DNA from: JACVRM01 sp046262315
GTDB lineage: Bacteria; Actinomycetota; Thermoleophilia; Gaiellales; Gaiellaceae
Reading direction: 5' to 3'
DNA length: 13,106 nucleotides
NCBI GenBank assembly: GCA_046262315.1
Contig: JBHEMZ010000047.1
Span: 1-13,106, forward strand
Part shown: positions 12,691 to 13,106 of the stretch, piece after piece
Layout: every line of letters starts with the position of its first letter
Numbering within the stretch: position 1 is the stretch's first letter
The notes under the pieces: model-generated
What the model saw: only the letters and a program-made list of their open reading frames with translations
Database searches by the model: none
Told to the model about the DNA's origin: nothing
Position numbers and translations under genes: made by a program

Positions 12691-13106
12691 GTGCGTCTGC
12701 TGGTCGCCCGCTGCGAGGTTCGCTACACGGGGCGACTGCACGCCTTCTTGCCCGAGGCGACGCGCCTGCTCATGTTCAAGGACGACGGGTCGGTGCTCGT
12801 GCACGCCGACGCCGGCGGCTACAAGCCGCTCAACTGGATGACGCCGCCGACGGCGATCGAGGAGGCCGGCGACGTGCTCGTCGTCCGCAAGCGGGCCGGG
12901 CGTTCCGAGGACCAGCTCGAGATCCGGCTCGCCGAGGTGCTGAGCGACGTCACGCACGACATGGGAGAGCCTGCCGGACTCGAGAAGGACGGCGTGGAGC
13001 GCCAGCTCCAGGAGGAGCTCGCGGCGCGGCCCGAGGTGCTCGGGGAGGGCCTCCGTCTCGTGCGGCGCGAATGGGCGACCGACATCGGGCCGGTGGATCT
13101 CGTCTG
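12691..13106 (+). CDS. nucS: Endonuclease NucS (EndoMS mismatch repair), C-terminus cut by window edge
   Basis: 138 codons are visible. The N-terminal DNA-binding domain matches actinobacterial NucS: VRLLVARCEVRYTGRLHAFL, then ATRLLMFKDDGSVLVHAD, YKPLNWMTPP, and LEKDGVERQLQEEL. The start of the RecB-like nuclease domain follows: LGEGLRLVRREWATDIGPVDLV, with the first metal-binding Asp at 136. The remaining catalytic Glu/Lys residues lie beyond the window. In mycobacteria and other actinobacteria, NucS cleaves both strands at mismatches and replaces MutS/MutL repair. The start is GTG 12691, as in relatives that begin MRLVIA; TACGGT (12676-12681) lies 9 nt upstream, so a near-leaderless transcript is possible. 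It follows the cyclase gene by 35 nt. Confidence 0.95.
   Translation, partial: MRLLVARCEVRYTGRLHAFLPEATRLLMFKDDGSVLVHADAGGYKPLNWMTPPTAIEEAGDVLVVRKRAGRSEDQLEIRLAEVLSDVTHDMGEPAGLEKDGVERQLQEELAARPEVLGEGLRLVRREWATDIGPVDLV

Noticed and set aside
1..13106. CRISPR array, tRNA/rRNA, insertion sequence or phage genes
   Set aside because: No regular direct repeats with spacers, no transposase, integrase or structural phage proteins, and no tRNA-like cloverleaf were seen on either strand.

Overview
The window looks like a piece of an actinobacterial chromosome. GC content is very high, with strong third-position GC bias that produces many long false ORFs on the opposite strand. Other pointers are GTG/TTG starts, several genes whose -10-like hexamer sits 6-9 nt before the start codon (leaderless style), a nucS mismatch endonuclease, VapBC modules, a SigG-like ECF sigma factor with a SnoaL-like tail, and a zinc-ribbon/class III cyclase/AAA/TPR protein. 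The mixture suggests an early-branching soil actinobacterium, possibly Thermoleophilia (Gaiellales or Solirubrobacterales). That placement is inference; nothing here proves it.

Layout. (1) 1-321, minus: a FitA/VapB-type antitoxin and the first 15 codons of its PIN toxin, with a promoter flanked by two palindromic 8-mers. (2) 399-2388, plus: a promoter with a 21-bp imperfect palindrome, then a tightly coupled TetR regulator, cupin and SAM methyltransferase operon. (3) 2389-2626: a gene-free gap ending in an operator-like inverted repeat. (4) 2627-3315, plus: a second VapBC pair. (5) 3376-4841: a DUF1428 gene (minus) divergent from a SigG-like ECF sigma gene (plus). (6) 4844-5134, minus: a STAS-domain protein convergent with the sigma gene, 2 nt away. 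(7) 5163-8949, plus: inverted repeats followed by an MFS (DHA2) exporter, a DHFR/RibD-like reductase, an ABC ATPase and an ABC-2 permease, spaced as one transcription unit. (8) 8962-9609, plus: a third antitoxin/PIN pair. (9) 9656-12655, plus: the 999-residue cyclase/AAA/TPR protein. (10) 12691-13106, plus: nucS, cut by the window edge before most of its catalytic domain.

How the genes fit together. Block 2 looks like a self-regulated small-molecule response operon. Block 7 looks like an export or resistance operon with two different efflux systems. Blocks 5 and 6 look like a small stress-signalling neighbourhood. Three unrelated VapBC-type modules lie within 9.6 kb, each with its own operator-like signal. 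I see no CRISPR array, rRNA, tRNA, transposase or prophage gene. No single wholly new system is proven. The most unusual points are the substituted adenine-selecting residue in the cyclase, the probable 5' frameshift of the reductase gene, and the stop/start junction (TAG then TTG in the same frame) of the third toxin-antitoxin pair.
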